Part shown: piece after piece, positions 40,234 through 54,251 of the stretch
How the letters are laid out: each line of letters begins with the position of its first letter
Position numbering within the stretch: the stretch's first letter is position 1
DNA from: Chrysomallon squamiferum
Lineage: Eukaryota > Mollusca > Gastropoda > Neomphalida > Peltospiridae
Direction: 5' to 3'
Length of the DNA stretch: 64,000 nucleotides
Assembly: GCA_012295275.1 (NCBI GenBank)
Contig: CM022672.1
Coordinates: 16,391,166-16,455,165, forward strand
Program-made: the position numbers and the translations under genes
The notes under the pieces: model-generated
What the model was told of the DNA's origin: nothing
Seen by the model: the letters and a program-made list of their open reading frames with translations, nothing else
Database searches by the model: none

Positions 40234-43051
40234 CCTAAATGAAAATAATAATAATAATAATAATAATAAAAATCCTAAATAAACCATGCAGAAAATAAAT
40301 ATATAAATAAATAAACATATAACTAAATAAATAATAATTTAAAAAAATGACTGTGGTGAGTTTTAAAACCTTCTCCACAAAACATGCAAAAACTTTCAAA
40401 TGAAACTTTCACCATAAGTTAAAGTGAAAAACATTGTGCTACAGATAACTAACATTAATTTTATTCAGTGATAAATGATTTTAATTATTTATTATCATTA
40501 TCATTATTTAATACTTTGTTTTATTTATTTATTAGTATTACTAGATTTAAAACACAATAATAAAAAATAAAAATAAATAAAAGTTAAAATAACATCAGCC
40601 ATTTGATAAAAAATTAAATAGAAATTATATAAATCAGAAAATGTTTAATTAGTTGATTCCCTTCAGTGATAAATGATTTCAAATATAACTACATTTTTTA
40701 TTTATTTATTTATTATATTAATACTACTACATATTTAGAAATTAATAATGATGAAAATTAAGTTAAAATAAGATACAGCCATTTGACTTGTCATCAAGAA
40801 TTAAATAAACATTATATATAAAAAAAAAAAAAAAAAAAAAAAAAAGGAGTGAATGATTTCAGGTATTTTTGAATTATGTAATAAAAGGAAATTTCTAATT
40901 TAATGAACATTAAACCTTTAAGGCAGAAAACCTTCTCACCTTTGATGCTTTTTTCTGAAATAAAGTGATAATAATATTTTTCTATGATGACAGCAGTTCA
41001 GTACTTGGATATTTACTTCTTGTTTTAACTATATTACATTTAAATAAACTACATATTGTAAAGGATATTGTATCTGCAGTGTATTCATTTTGATAAAAGG
41101 AACCTTTATTCTTTTCCAAAAAGAGCAATAGTTTGTAAATGACTTTATTTGTCTGTATTTTAATTTACTGCTGCAATAAAATTTAAGTAAAATTCTTGAC
41201 TTATTAACATTTAAATTGGGGGATATGGTGTTGAAAAACTGAATTTTGTTAAAGTAAATAATTAAATTCTCATTTTATCAATATGTATATAATATATATT
41301 TTTTTAATTTAATTGTTTTATATTTAAAAAAACTGAATAGATAATGAACAAATTAAATATTTGAAATCTGAATTATATTATGTAATCCTGAAACGTAAAA
41401 GTGTATGCGAAAACGAAATCCATTTGAGTAACATGCATTGAGGACTTGGTGAAATCAAACACATCACACTTGTTTCAGCACATATTATTTACAAGGCACG
41501 TAGAATTTTCTCTGTTTACCACTTCCCAGTCTGAACTACAATTAACAATTTATTTTATTTGTTCATTCCCCCCCCCCATAAAGGAAACTGATATCTCAGG
41601 AAAATAAAACAAAAGGAACAAAATTTTTGTTTGTACTAAGAGCATCAAATTCTATGTACCTCACTTTTTTATATCTACACTAAGAAGTGATACAAATGTA
41701 CACTGGCAGTACTCTCCCAACAGTAAAGCCTAATTCTCACAACATTAAGTGCAATGGAAGGATTAAAAAGGGGGGAAAAAAACAATTTCACTTGATTTTT
41801 TTTTTATTAAACAGTTATCAAATGTAAATGCTCAGGTGTTAGGAGTTTACTGCATTTGCCTTGAATAATTCATTTTTTCCAAAAATTTTGTGTGTGGGAA
41901 GTTGGAGCCCACGAATTTGATCGCTGCCGATGTACAGAGCTGTATAGAAGGGGCTGGAGAGAAATATTGAAATAATGGTATTAAATCTTCTAATTTACAA
42001 AATTAACAAACAAAAAAAATATTAATAATAGAAAATAATAATAATAATAATTTGCTACACTGATGAATCATAAAAGAAATTCTTGAAATACCTAAAAAAA
42101 AAATTGGTTTTCCAGATTTTACTAATTCTTTTTTTGTCTTTCAGTTTTTCAGTCTATTAATACCAATAATTTTCTAATGATAATGTATTATTTACAGACT
42201 CTTGTTTCAAACCAAATTATCAATTAAATTTTTTTTTTAAATAAGGTATAATGTTAGAACAGGTTAAACTTTTGTATTTATACATAAAAAAAACAATGTA
42301 AATTCATAAGCAGTGTTAATAATATTAGCCATAGTATTAAGAAAATAAAGCACAGAAAATGCTATTATCCACTATTTACTGACATTCATATTAAGATGTA
42401 ACATATTAACTTCAAAATAAAGCATTCTTAAAAAAAAAATGATTTATAGTTTTAAATTGTTTAAATATAGTTGGGTTTTTTTTTTTTATTGAAAATGAAC
42501 TGTTAACAATATATATATACTGATTTATTTTAAATTAAATAGTATAATAAAATAGTAACAAAAATAAAATTTACAGTAACAGATATTAAAACAGTTTACC
42601 TCTCTTTGGGTGTAACTTTTTCGAACAGGCACAACAACCACCTCCTCTGTGTACACAACCTCTTCTTCCTCTTCCTCTTCCTCTACATCTTCAGCAACTT
42701 CTTTTACACTGGACAGAGCTGGAAACAGAGAAACAAGAAAAAAAAAAAAAAATAATCAAATCTAAAAATCAAATTCGTTTGTATATAACTAATTTTTGGA
42801 ACATTTAGCATTGTATAAAACTGCCAACATTATTATATTATACATATATTGACACAAACATTAAAGAAAATTTCCACTGGTAAACAGTGGTTTTATTTCT
42901 GATGCATGCTATCTCACAACATCATTTAATTAATCAGAGTGCTTTGAGTAAGGAAAGGAATAATTTTACATAAGAAATGTTTTACAAGAAAAAAAATGAT
43001 TTTATATTAAGAAAAGAGAATATCTATCATGCATATTCTCAGAGAATTATT

Positions 43052-43099
<48 letters not shown>

Positions 43100-45104
43100 A
43101 TGCATGTGTTTTTTAGAGTTTCTATTTTAATGTATATCTGTATTATTTAAACATGGTTATAACAGCATTTTTCACAATTTACTTTCAGCACTGATGTGTT
43201 ACCTGCATTTGCACTGATACTTTTTTTCATTCTTGACTGTTTACCAGAAACATCAGCAGTACGATTATCACGACGCAGTAATTCCTCGTTGTCTTCTCGT
43301 AATCTGTTATCTGTAGACCACAAATGTCAAACACTCTAATTACTTTTTAAAACAATCTAAATTATTAGCTGCTTTATTCATTCCAACTGTTTATAATTTA
43401 GAATATGATGAAATTAATAACAATCATAATGTGACATTTTTGTAATTGTCATGGAAATATTAGTTTAAGAATATATAATTGGGACATATGGCTAATTAGC
43501 CTTTTATTTTTATTTTTTTGTCACTTACAGATTTTCCCCATTCTTTTTTATAGATTACATTTTTATTTTTGTTAATTTAATAAGTATTTCAGTTCTAATT
43601 ATATAAATGTCATGGTATGTATGTAATAATATAATTAAGTCAGATGGCTAATTTATCTGTTTTTTTTGGTTCATAGTAAATTCTTTAGTCTTTATATGCT
43701 CAGTTTATGCAGATGAATTGGTGTGTTTTATATTTCAGTTTAATTCTGATTTCCATTACCTAACTCATCTTCATCTTCTTGCTCATCATCCATTAGGCTG
43801 TATCTGTCCATTATTCCTTGGCCATCATTAGTTATATCACTGGTACTAAAACTGCGTTGTAAATGGCTTACCAATTTGCCGTGACCCTAAGAATTAACAA
43901 CAGTAAAGATTAATAATAATAAATACAAAATGGTCTGAAATATTAGCACAAAATTTTAAATTACTGTGAGATTCTAAAATAAGTAATAATAATGAAAACA
44001 AAATTAATAATAACCTTCCAATAAAACACAGTATAATGTTGTTGTTTTTTCTGATATTTGACCCAAGCTTGATATTTATTCTATTCCGAATATAAAATTG
44101 TTTTAAAGAAATCATTGAAATTGCCTGATACTGAAATTACTTCCCTTAGTACTAAAACATTTTAGACCTTTCTTAACATATTTTTCTGATTATTTCCCTT
44201 GGCTTGGTCAATTTTTTTTTTTCATGCACTGTTTTTAACAGAACCCCTGAATAGAATGTCATTTAGAAATAATATCAGCCACTGAAGCTTAGTGTAATTT
44301 TCTATATTTGTAAATCACAGGCTTTACATTGTCAACTTAAGCATGGACAGGTTAACAAAGTATGTTCATAGTATAAAAAAAACCAAAAAACAAATCCCAT
44401 CCTTAATGTTATATAATGCATACAAATAGAAAATTAAATGTCAGCAAAAAAAAAATCAGCAGATGAACAGATCAAACTAGGAAAAAAACCAAACAAAGAA
44501 CAAACAAAAAAAAGCCTATTTTGATTGTAACTAATCTGTGACACTCTGATAATGAAAAGACATAATCCTGTATCTGTTTATATTGAAATTACTGTCACAT
44601 TTTTAGCCAGTAATAAACACAGTGCACTCTAACGGTTTTTCTACAAATCACAAGGTAACAAACTTTTCACTGAAAAGCAATTTACTACGGGGATTTAAAA
44701 AGTTAATACATTTTTATTATTGTTATTATTATTTCTAATTATGAATTGGTGTTTATAACTGGGGAATTAGATTTCCTACGTATAAAATAATAGAATTATC
44801 ATCCATTTTAATTATTCCACATACCTTAAGTGCAGTTTTCATCATGGCATTAGTTGCAAACTGTAAACCTTTTGTTCCCAAACTGAGCAATGTGGAGTAA
44901 CTCTGTCTACTGGCCTGTGCTATCATTTCATCTATGTCCTAGAGAAAAACAGTGTTTATTTATTATTATTAATATAGCATTTTAAATGTCAAATATCATC
45001 TGTTAATCTGCATTCACAGCATAATTTGAATATATACATCAGATTTAGAAATCAAAAGATTTGAAACAAAACGAGTAAAACATATTCTCTTCAACAGTTT
45101 ATTT

Positions 45105-45141
<37 letters not shown>

Positions 45142-46304
45142 CTAACAAATCTTCTCCCAAAAAGATCCTAATATAAATTCCTTTTAACATTATTTTAAAT
45201 GTTTTTGTTCATTTCATTTTTGAAAATTACCCAGGCTCAAAATATGATCAAGTAACTGTTTGCAACCTGTAAATGAGAAGTTTTTCACTGACCTTTTCTC
45301 TCTTGCATAGTTGTGGGTGGACAAACTTTTTGAACAGAAAATTGGAGCCACGAGTCATTGGTGATAGCAGCCATAAAACAAATACTATTTTCATCTCATA
45401 GTAAAATGGAAGCCTAAAAAGTTAAAAAAATAAAAATAAAATAAAATAAAATAAAATAGTTGCATTAATAATTTTTATATGTAATTTATTTAGTTTCTTG
45501 TAACACTAATGGAACTATAATTTGTATGTTAACTTATGCAAGTGTGTAAATGATGAAATAAAAAATAAACTGTACAATGTTTGCATTTCTTTGAAAATAT
45601 AAATAAAATTTTACAAAAATTAATAAAACAATTTTAACATGAATCCGTAAAAAATTCATATATTTTATTTATTTTAATTAAATGTAGTAAGAAGAAAAAA
45701 AAACAGACTTTCTCAATTATTGGGCACAATATTCCAAAATGTATCACCAAAATTATTAAAACTTTTGAAATTAAAACCCACTGATAAAGAGTTTTAAGGT
45801 TTTGTTAAAATGTCATCACTAGTTTTATATCTGGAAAGAATTTAAAGATTATATTTGGTCTCAGCTTGACCTTGCTTAAGTAACTTGTTTTAGGTTTTAA
45901 TTCCTCTGGTCCATTCACAATATCTCAGATTAATCAGTGGTTGTGGCAGCTGGTACACAGATATCTGTCTGTGTTTATGAAGCCAGCAACAAATAAAAGT
46001 CTATTGGAACAAACCAATCTGTATGCTGTACAAAGTACAAAGTTTGTGGGAATATTCTGTTGTTGATTTTGACAACACCACATCACTGATTTTAATACTC
46101 TGCAACATGATAAAGGATTATGAAAGATTAATGTGCTGTCTTAATCTTTGTTTTGTTATGATTTGAATACAACCATAGTCAACGTATCTTGATATACTGT
46201 CATTTGCCCCTGATGTTTGGTTAAAGATAATGCGTGCAAAAAAATATATATACTTATAGGTTCATTTTTTTTATAAGCCTTAACAATTTGATTATTTTAA
46301 TTAC

Positions 46305-46355
<51 letters not shown>

Positions 46356-46781
46356 TATAATTATTATTTTCATTTTCATTTTCATTATTATAAACAAGAT
46401 TTAAGGTCAAGCACTAAGGCTGGCAGAAAATGTAAGAATAATCATGATTCATCTATCACAGAATTAAATGAAGATATGGAAATTTAAACATTTAATAAAG
46501 AAGATCAAGTTGTACTGTTACATATTCATAAACTCACTTGCTTAAAACTTACTCAACATCTGCTGTGAATACAATCAGAAAAAAAAAGAGAGAAGGTAGA
46601 AAATAAATAAAATACAGTTGAATGATGTCAAAATATCTGTTACTCACCAGGATATAAATACATCAGCAAATGTTTCAACACAATAAAATAAGGCGAAAAC
46701 AATCCAGTATATCATCCATTTCACCTATGTAATGAAAAAATAAACAATAATAATAATCATACAAACACACCCACACCCACA

Positions 46782-46823
<42 letters not shown>

Positions 46824-49800
46824 CACAAAAATACAAACTAAACAGAGTTAAAACAATGTAAATATAGTCTATCCATTAACAGGTGTTTTGTACACATTAA
46901 TATTCACTTTATTTATCAAGTACAATAATATTATTGTATCCTTCCATTTACATTCATAACATATGAACCAGTTCAGCTGTATAAACAAATTCAATTCTAT
47001 AAGGTATGATCAACTTTACCTGCTGAAACATACATACCAGCAGACACCCACAAAATAAAACATTTGAAAATAAAATCAGAATAAAAAACCCATACAACAA
47101 ATACTTACATGCTGATAAACATCATACCTATATTAATAAACATGAACAGCTTACTTTTTATGAATACTGGTTTAAAAATACTTTATTATTCTTTTCTTCT
47201 TTTGTCTTATTTGTTTTTTGTTTTAGTTAAAAGGTTAACAAAAGGTAAATGGCTGTAAGCAATATTTGCATTACTTAACCTCTCAGAACCAAAGAAAATC
47301 AATAATTCTTCATTTCAAGTATGTAACAGTTGTTATTTAAGTTATTTGCTGATAAAATCTTGGTCACCGACTAATTTGACCTCTGCTAAATAAACTTAAT
47401 ATAATAATGTTCTTCTAAATTAAAAGATAATAATGTGGTTTTTAAACAGTAAGAGCATGCTTCCTTTTGTTTTTCTACTATAATTTTTTTTTAAGATTTT
47501 AAATTACAACAGATCAACATCTATGCTGATAAAAAAAATAATAAAATAATAAAAAATATAATAATAATAGGTTGCCAATGAACAACAGATCAACCTGTTT
47601 TATTTATATATACATATACAGAATACATACAAATAGCCTACTTAACCTAATTTGCTGAAACTGAATTGATAATAAAAATAACAATAAATCTTGTTCTTTT
47701 TTTTTTCAGTGAACCCTGTCATCAGTCATGGAAGCATAATTAGGAGTTTATACTTCAATAACTATTTCTACAGTATTGTCTGCTAGCTGTAATTTTTTTC
47801 TTTTTATAAACATATAATTAGTGTTTGTAAATGATCAGCATGAAATATATGAACATGCACATAAACAACTGAAAACAATAGAGAACTGAATTTCTTTACT
47901 TTTTTTTAAAAACAAAACAACAACAACAATAACAACAACAATAATAATAATAATGAACAGGTTTAGTTTTCATATATATATTTACAGGTGTCATCTGGGT
48001 GTTGTCAAACATTGCTAACATTAGCTACCTGTATGAAAAGACTCTATTTCATAAAACTTGTTGGTGACATGTTAACACATGTACAATATAAATGCATATA
48101 GTCACTGACAAACATTTACTCTGTATAAACTATATATTTACATAGGGTGGGTGTAACTGGTGAAGAAAACCATATTCAAGAGGTCACATCTCTTTTTGAA
48201 TGTCAGAGAAACTTAGCAGGATCATGTTATTCTAGTAATTATATCGGTTTACCTCGAAAAAAGAACAACAAAATATGTGACAGTAGAACCTTGACCACTA
48301 TTAGCCGTGAAAAAGCTGAAGTCTGTAAATTAAAACCACTCTCAGTGTTATCTCTACATGTCGCACATAGCCATTATAGTATCCAATATCCCATTAAGTT
48401 TTTGTTGCTGTTTCAACAATCAACAGTTATAATAGATAGGTTTTTGTTGTGCTTTTTCTACTCCTTTTTCTTCCCCCATCCCCTTCCCTGTCTTGTCTAT
48501 CATTACCATCAACAGTAAGTGCTTTATTTTTCTCTTAGAATTACCTTACACTTTTGATTAAAGATCAGTTCTAATATATCAAGAATTACTTTGGATAATG
48601 CAAGGGTCTTAATAATACTGTTTATAGACATGGTAAGTCTCACCAGATACACAGACAGGTGATATCATGGAATATTTATCCTGCACATCCTAAATTACAG
48701 ATATACAGTGACATTGTTCTGGGCTTTTTCAAATTTTTATTATTATTATTTATTATTTGCTTGCTCTTCCAAATATCTGTTGAAACAAGAATGATAATAA
48801 ACAAAAATTAACATAAAACAAAAAAGGTTACACATCTAAGATATTTCTGAGCAATAAAATTGAAACAACAAATAATTAAACAATTGGCCAGTGCTTTAAA
48901 CATAACTTGAAGATTTTTGCAGAAACAAAATAAGATTTCTACCTCTATAAATACAAGTGTACAAAAATGTTCATGTAATTTAATTCCAATACATATACAT
49001 GTATAAAGTAAAAATTAAAAAAAAACAAAAAACACAACATTAAATATTCTCTGTACTGTTAAAAATGGTAAAAGATATGTGCACAGACAAGTCTCTGAAA
49101 TGAAGGTATTGCTTTGTGACAATGCAACTGATTTTCATGGAAATAGCTTGAATAGTTTATTCTGTGATAAAAAAAAGAGGAAAGAAAAAAGATGCATATG
49201 AATGAGACATTTTATAACTAAACAATTGCTGGTGTTTATACACTTATACATTTCCATTTACCAATATGATAGGTCAGTTGCTAAAATGATATATTCTTTT
49301 TTTCTTCTTTTATTTAAAAAAGCAATTTATAAAAAAAATAACTGATATTATGTTTCGATGCATGCATTTAATACTTTTTTGTTGTTTTTTTTAAATTTTT
49401 TAAATTTATTATTAGTCAATCTATTTGTCAATAAAAAAATAAAAAAGGATAATCTAGGCCATTAATATTGTTTTCCTTCTTTTTCTTTCTTTTTTTAAAT
49501 GAATAATTTTAATCTAAAGGGAAAACTGATAAACAAGAACAAAACAAACAAACAAAAAATAATGTGGTAAAATAGAAATGATGTATTTCTTAACAAAACA
49601 TCCAGAAAATTTTATTTTTAATTGTCAACATCTGTCAGGTGAAGTAACGACTTTCAGTCACAATAGCTTTTTGTTTTGAATCTAAAACCTTTGAAAAGAT
49701 ACACAAAACACCACACCATCCATTCACTACACAGAGATAAATTCTGGGTTAATGCTTTATCAGAATAATCAATTTTTGCCTGTCAGACATGGAGCAAGCA

Positions 49801-51414
49801 AACTGAACTACATTAATTCTTTTTTCTCTCTCTCTCTTTCTCTGAAGTTATTCCTCACCAAATTCAATACTGCACAAATTCATGATCGATAGAAAGTGAT
49901 TTGCCAACCGTGACCTGGAGCAAACAGCTGATCTGCTGCTTTGAAAACATGCAACTGACAGCTCGTCAACCTGACCACAACACCAACAGGCAGATTTTCA
50001 TGTTGATTATCCACACAACAGGATGGCACTGACACTGGCAGAACTGAATACTTTATTATATCTTCCTATTCCATGCTGATGAGCATTTTAATTACTTAGT
50101 GTAAGCTTGATATTTCAATTTACTTCTGAATTTTAATAACCAAGGGTTTAAAAATATTACTAATCCAAATTTTTTTACTCTCAGTTATTACTAAAATAAA
50201 CAACTTACTTAAATTAATATCAGTATCACAAATCAAATAAATCTTTTTAAAACACAAAGTACTGTAAAAAAGATTTTAAAAAATGACAGATTTATTTAGT
50301 TTTCATTATTTCAACATTTTACATATACTAACAATAAAACAATACTTAAGTTCATTAAAGTATATTATGATTTTATAATACAGAAAAACAATAAATTTAT
50401 ATGAAAATAATAATAATAACATTTTTATTTGTATTTTATTTTATTGTTATTGTTGGTTGTTATTTCTTATAAAGTGAAAGCAGAGAATGACATTCAGTAA
50501 GGAAAAGATGTCCTATTTCAAGCTGTTACAGCAACATTTTTTTATGCAATGTACTGTTATTAAATTATTATTATTTTTTGTCATTGTTATACATTCATTT
50601 GTATTCATATGAACAAATTAATATGATATTCTAAACAAAAGAAACATATCAGTGTTACATACTATCTATCATATTAGCCACAGAAAAACTTAACTAATAA
50701 AACATCAATCTTAAACAATAACCAGATATAAACATTAAAATCAATTTTATAAATGTATGTTCACGTAAACAATCAGATATACTAAACAAAAGAAACACAT
50801 CTCATTATAATCCACTATGTAGAAATAATCTTAGCCACAATTTAGAAATTTTGATCAGCTATTAAACTGTTTTATTTATTCATGCTAACAATATGTTGTG
50901 GGTTTTGAGACAACCCCTAGCCAGGCAATTATTTCTTGTGTAGTGAAAAGCTGAAGTGGTTGGTAGAAGGCATACACAACACAGCTGACAGCAGCTGCTG
51001 GTTTAATCTTATTGATTTGCAAAGGACTTGTCACACATGTAAAAATATCCAAATCATTTGTACTTCAGATTTTTTTTCTCAATTTGATATTTTGCCCACA
51101 TTATCTAAACCTTAATGTGAATGGCTTTTAAGGGAAAATAAAACAGAATTGGACTGTTTTTAAATGTTTTTATTTATCTATCATGTATGAGTGTGCTTCA
51201 CATGATGTATCATAAAAACAAACAAGCTAGTTTATTTTTACTGTAAACTTAGCTTATATTTCTGAACATTAAATTTATATTCTGTACCACTGTATGTAAG
51301 ATAGTTGATTGTTGGTGTTTTTTAAAGTTAACTACTGCATACTGAATAAATAAGTTAATTTAGAAAACAAATACAGTAAATTTAAATTCAATGTTCACAG
51401 AATAAACATGAGAA

Positions 51415-51479
<65 letters not shown>

Positions 51480-54197
51480 CATACTATATTTCCTGCCTCT
51501 AACAATTTCTGAAACAGCAAGATCAAAAAAGATGCAGGACAAACACACATAATTTCCCCCAGGGTAGAACTCACTCACTGTCAGGAATTCTGACATTTCA
51601 GTAGCTTGTTTGAGTGGCTGTAACTTTTGAATTACATCAAATTAAACACTGATAGGAGAATGAGTCATGGCCTTGCCTCACTGCTGATAATAACAAATAA
51701 TGTCAGGTCACATTATCACTACAAAATCATATTGTTTTGTGCATAACTTCTTTTTCACTGCAATATTTTAGTGAACTTCTGTAGTTTAAAAATTAGAACA
51801 TGCTGAATTACCATTGTAAACTCTAAAGCAGAAAGAAGAAGAAAAATCACATGGATTTGGAAACAGTAATGAATTATTTTTGGGGGAATGAGGTTAAAAT
51901 ATTTGTTTGGGGTGTTGAAAGTTTCCTGTTATTTTTGTATAAATCAATAGTAATTCATTCTGAATTGTCATCATGGTCCAACACTTAAAAAGATCTGGAA
52001 ATTTCCATAATATACTATCAGTACAATATCCAGACAGATATTTCATACGCAACTGCTTTCATTTTGTTGTTACTAATACAATGACAATAGATTATTTGTG
52101 CTGTATCTGTAATAATACATACAAACTAGCATTTACAGATATATATATATATGATTTTGACTATTATTCATATTAATAAATACAGTAATCAATTCTGTAT
52201 GATGTTTTTTTATCTTGTTCTGCTTTCAAGTAGCAGTTGACAGGTCACACATTTTACCATTGGGCATGTTTCTATGCTTTCTGTCTCAGAATCATAACAC
52301 CCATCTAGTTTACTATCACCAGACATCAGAACTGATTACACATGAAAGGAATAAAAATGTGTTCAATGTACACCTGTCTCTCACTTTGCTCATCACATGA
52401 TACAAATGAATAAACCAACAACAAATGCACATGAATCACCTTTGAAAGAACAAAATAGTTTCTTTCTTTTCATGTCTTTTTACTACTGAATGTTTTTTGA
52501 GATGACCCCTCACATTGACTGGCTGACCTGTTTTTCAACACAGATGTTTGTATTGTGGAAAACAGCAGGGAGTCATCAGTCAACTCTTTGATGGGTCATC
52601 TCTCTAAATACAGTAGTAATTTTTAACAAACAGGTATATACTTGTACATACCTGGTAGCTATCTACATGTTCAGTAAACCTTATTTGGAAAAACAAAACC
52701 ATGACATGTGATGTATTATATTTTATTTAAAAAAGATAATAAAAAAATAAAAAAAAAAAAAAAAAATAAAAATAAAAATAAAAATAAAAATAAAAATAAA
52801 AATAAAAATAAAAATAAAAATAAAATAAATAATTTTTTTAATAATATAAATAATATGATAAAAAAATTGCTTGACACAGAGGGTTTTATCTAGGTTCAGG
52901 ATTTAAAGCTCTCATTTAAACTAAGGCATTTTTTTAAATAAAACTATTAATTATGTAACAAAATAAAAAGGAATTAAGATAGTAAAAATGTAATACTTAC
53001 ATATTCCCTCACATTCTTCGTCCTGACAGCTTTATATGAAGCATAGGCTGGATACAAGGTTCCAAACAGCAGTCTGCAAACAATATATACATATGGGGCT
53101 AAAAATGTCTCCACAGTTAAAAATAACTCTCTTAATGTAATCATATTTTGAGGATGAATATGCCAGGTATGCAAAGTTGTAGGTATAGTTTTGAGCTAGA
53201 CTGATTCAGATAATCTGAAAAACTGAGCAGAAGTTATCTCTGTGTTTATGATCATCATCATGGTAATGCTATTTTGAAAATAATGTCAACAGTTTCATCT
53301 ACTTCATGTAAAAAGTCAAATTTTCCTTCTAGCAATTTCTGAAGACTTTTGTCCACAAATAACAATTTTTCTTGAAACTAATGAGCATTTTGGTGATGGA
53401 TCACAATGGAGAAAATGGCTTGCATCAAAAACACATGGCTGCATCTTTTGTTTTGAATGGTACTTTGGGGTCACTGCTGAGAAAAGCAAATCAGTATCAA
53501 TTATTCAGCCATAATGTTAGTTTATAATATGAAACTGTTTTTTAGTTGTGAGTTTATTGGTTTCTGTTTTTATTTTTTGTTATTATTATGGTCTGAGATT
53601 AATAAAGTCTTGGTTTATTTTCTTTTAAAGCATTCTAATGTTTAAATGTACATAAAATTATGTAATCATGAAAGTACTTTTATTTGTAAGATTTTGACAA
53701 GGTTCATATAATATTCCTTTGATGCATGCCAGTATTCTGAATAAAGATATGACTTAAAAAGAAAACTTATTATGATCAGTTTTTCTGTCTTAATTCTACT
53801 ACTCATAAAAACTTTAGTTACTATTTTGTGTTCTATTCAGTAAAGATTACACATTTTGGAAATCAACTAAATAGATGGGTTTACAGTTTATCTGAGTTAA
53901 AAATGTGCAAAGATAAATCCAGAGAGACTGGCGCAGTAAAAATGTCTTTCCTTCTTTATCAACACACCTGGAGAGGCCTGATCTTGGTTATAATCATTTT
54001 TACAATGGAGGTCAAAGATTCCATTGTTCGCAGCTGAACACTAGTATATCCGAGACATGCAGTGGAGCATCAACATAACATTCATCTAGAGCAATACCAA
54101 ACTACTATTCAAATTACCTAGGTAACCATACAAAACACAGATATTCTATCATCTGCAAATATATTTTACTTAAAGTTGGGTATCATCTACTTTTATT

Positions 54198-54251
<54 letters not shown>

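Larger units (their letters stand above)
46840..52740 (-). other. REEP second intron (large), no exon seen
   Basis: About 6.3 kb separates coding exons 2 and 3. The longest frame, plus strand 48147-48518, is 123 codons of unrecognised, low-hydropathy-pattern sequence with no splice or family support. Higher-complexity patches at 48150-48500, 49850-50050 and 50890-51010 may be old transposon debris. Confidence 0.6.

Noticed and set aside
48147-48518. 123-codon plus-strand frame in a REEP intron
   Set aside because: No recognised family, no splice context, and a Phe/Leu-rich end typical of AT-rich chance frames. It is also antisense to REEP.
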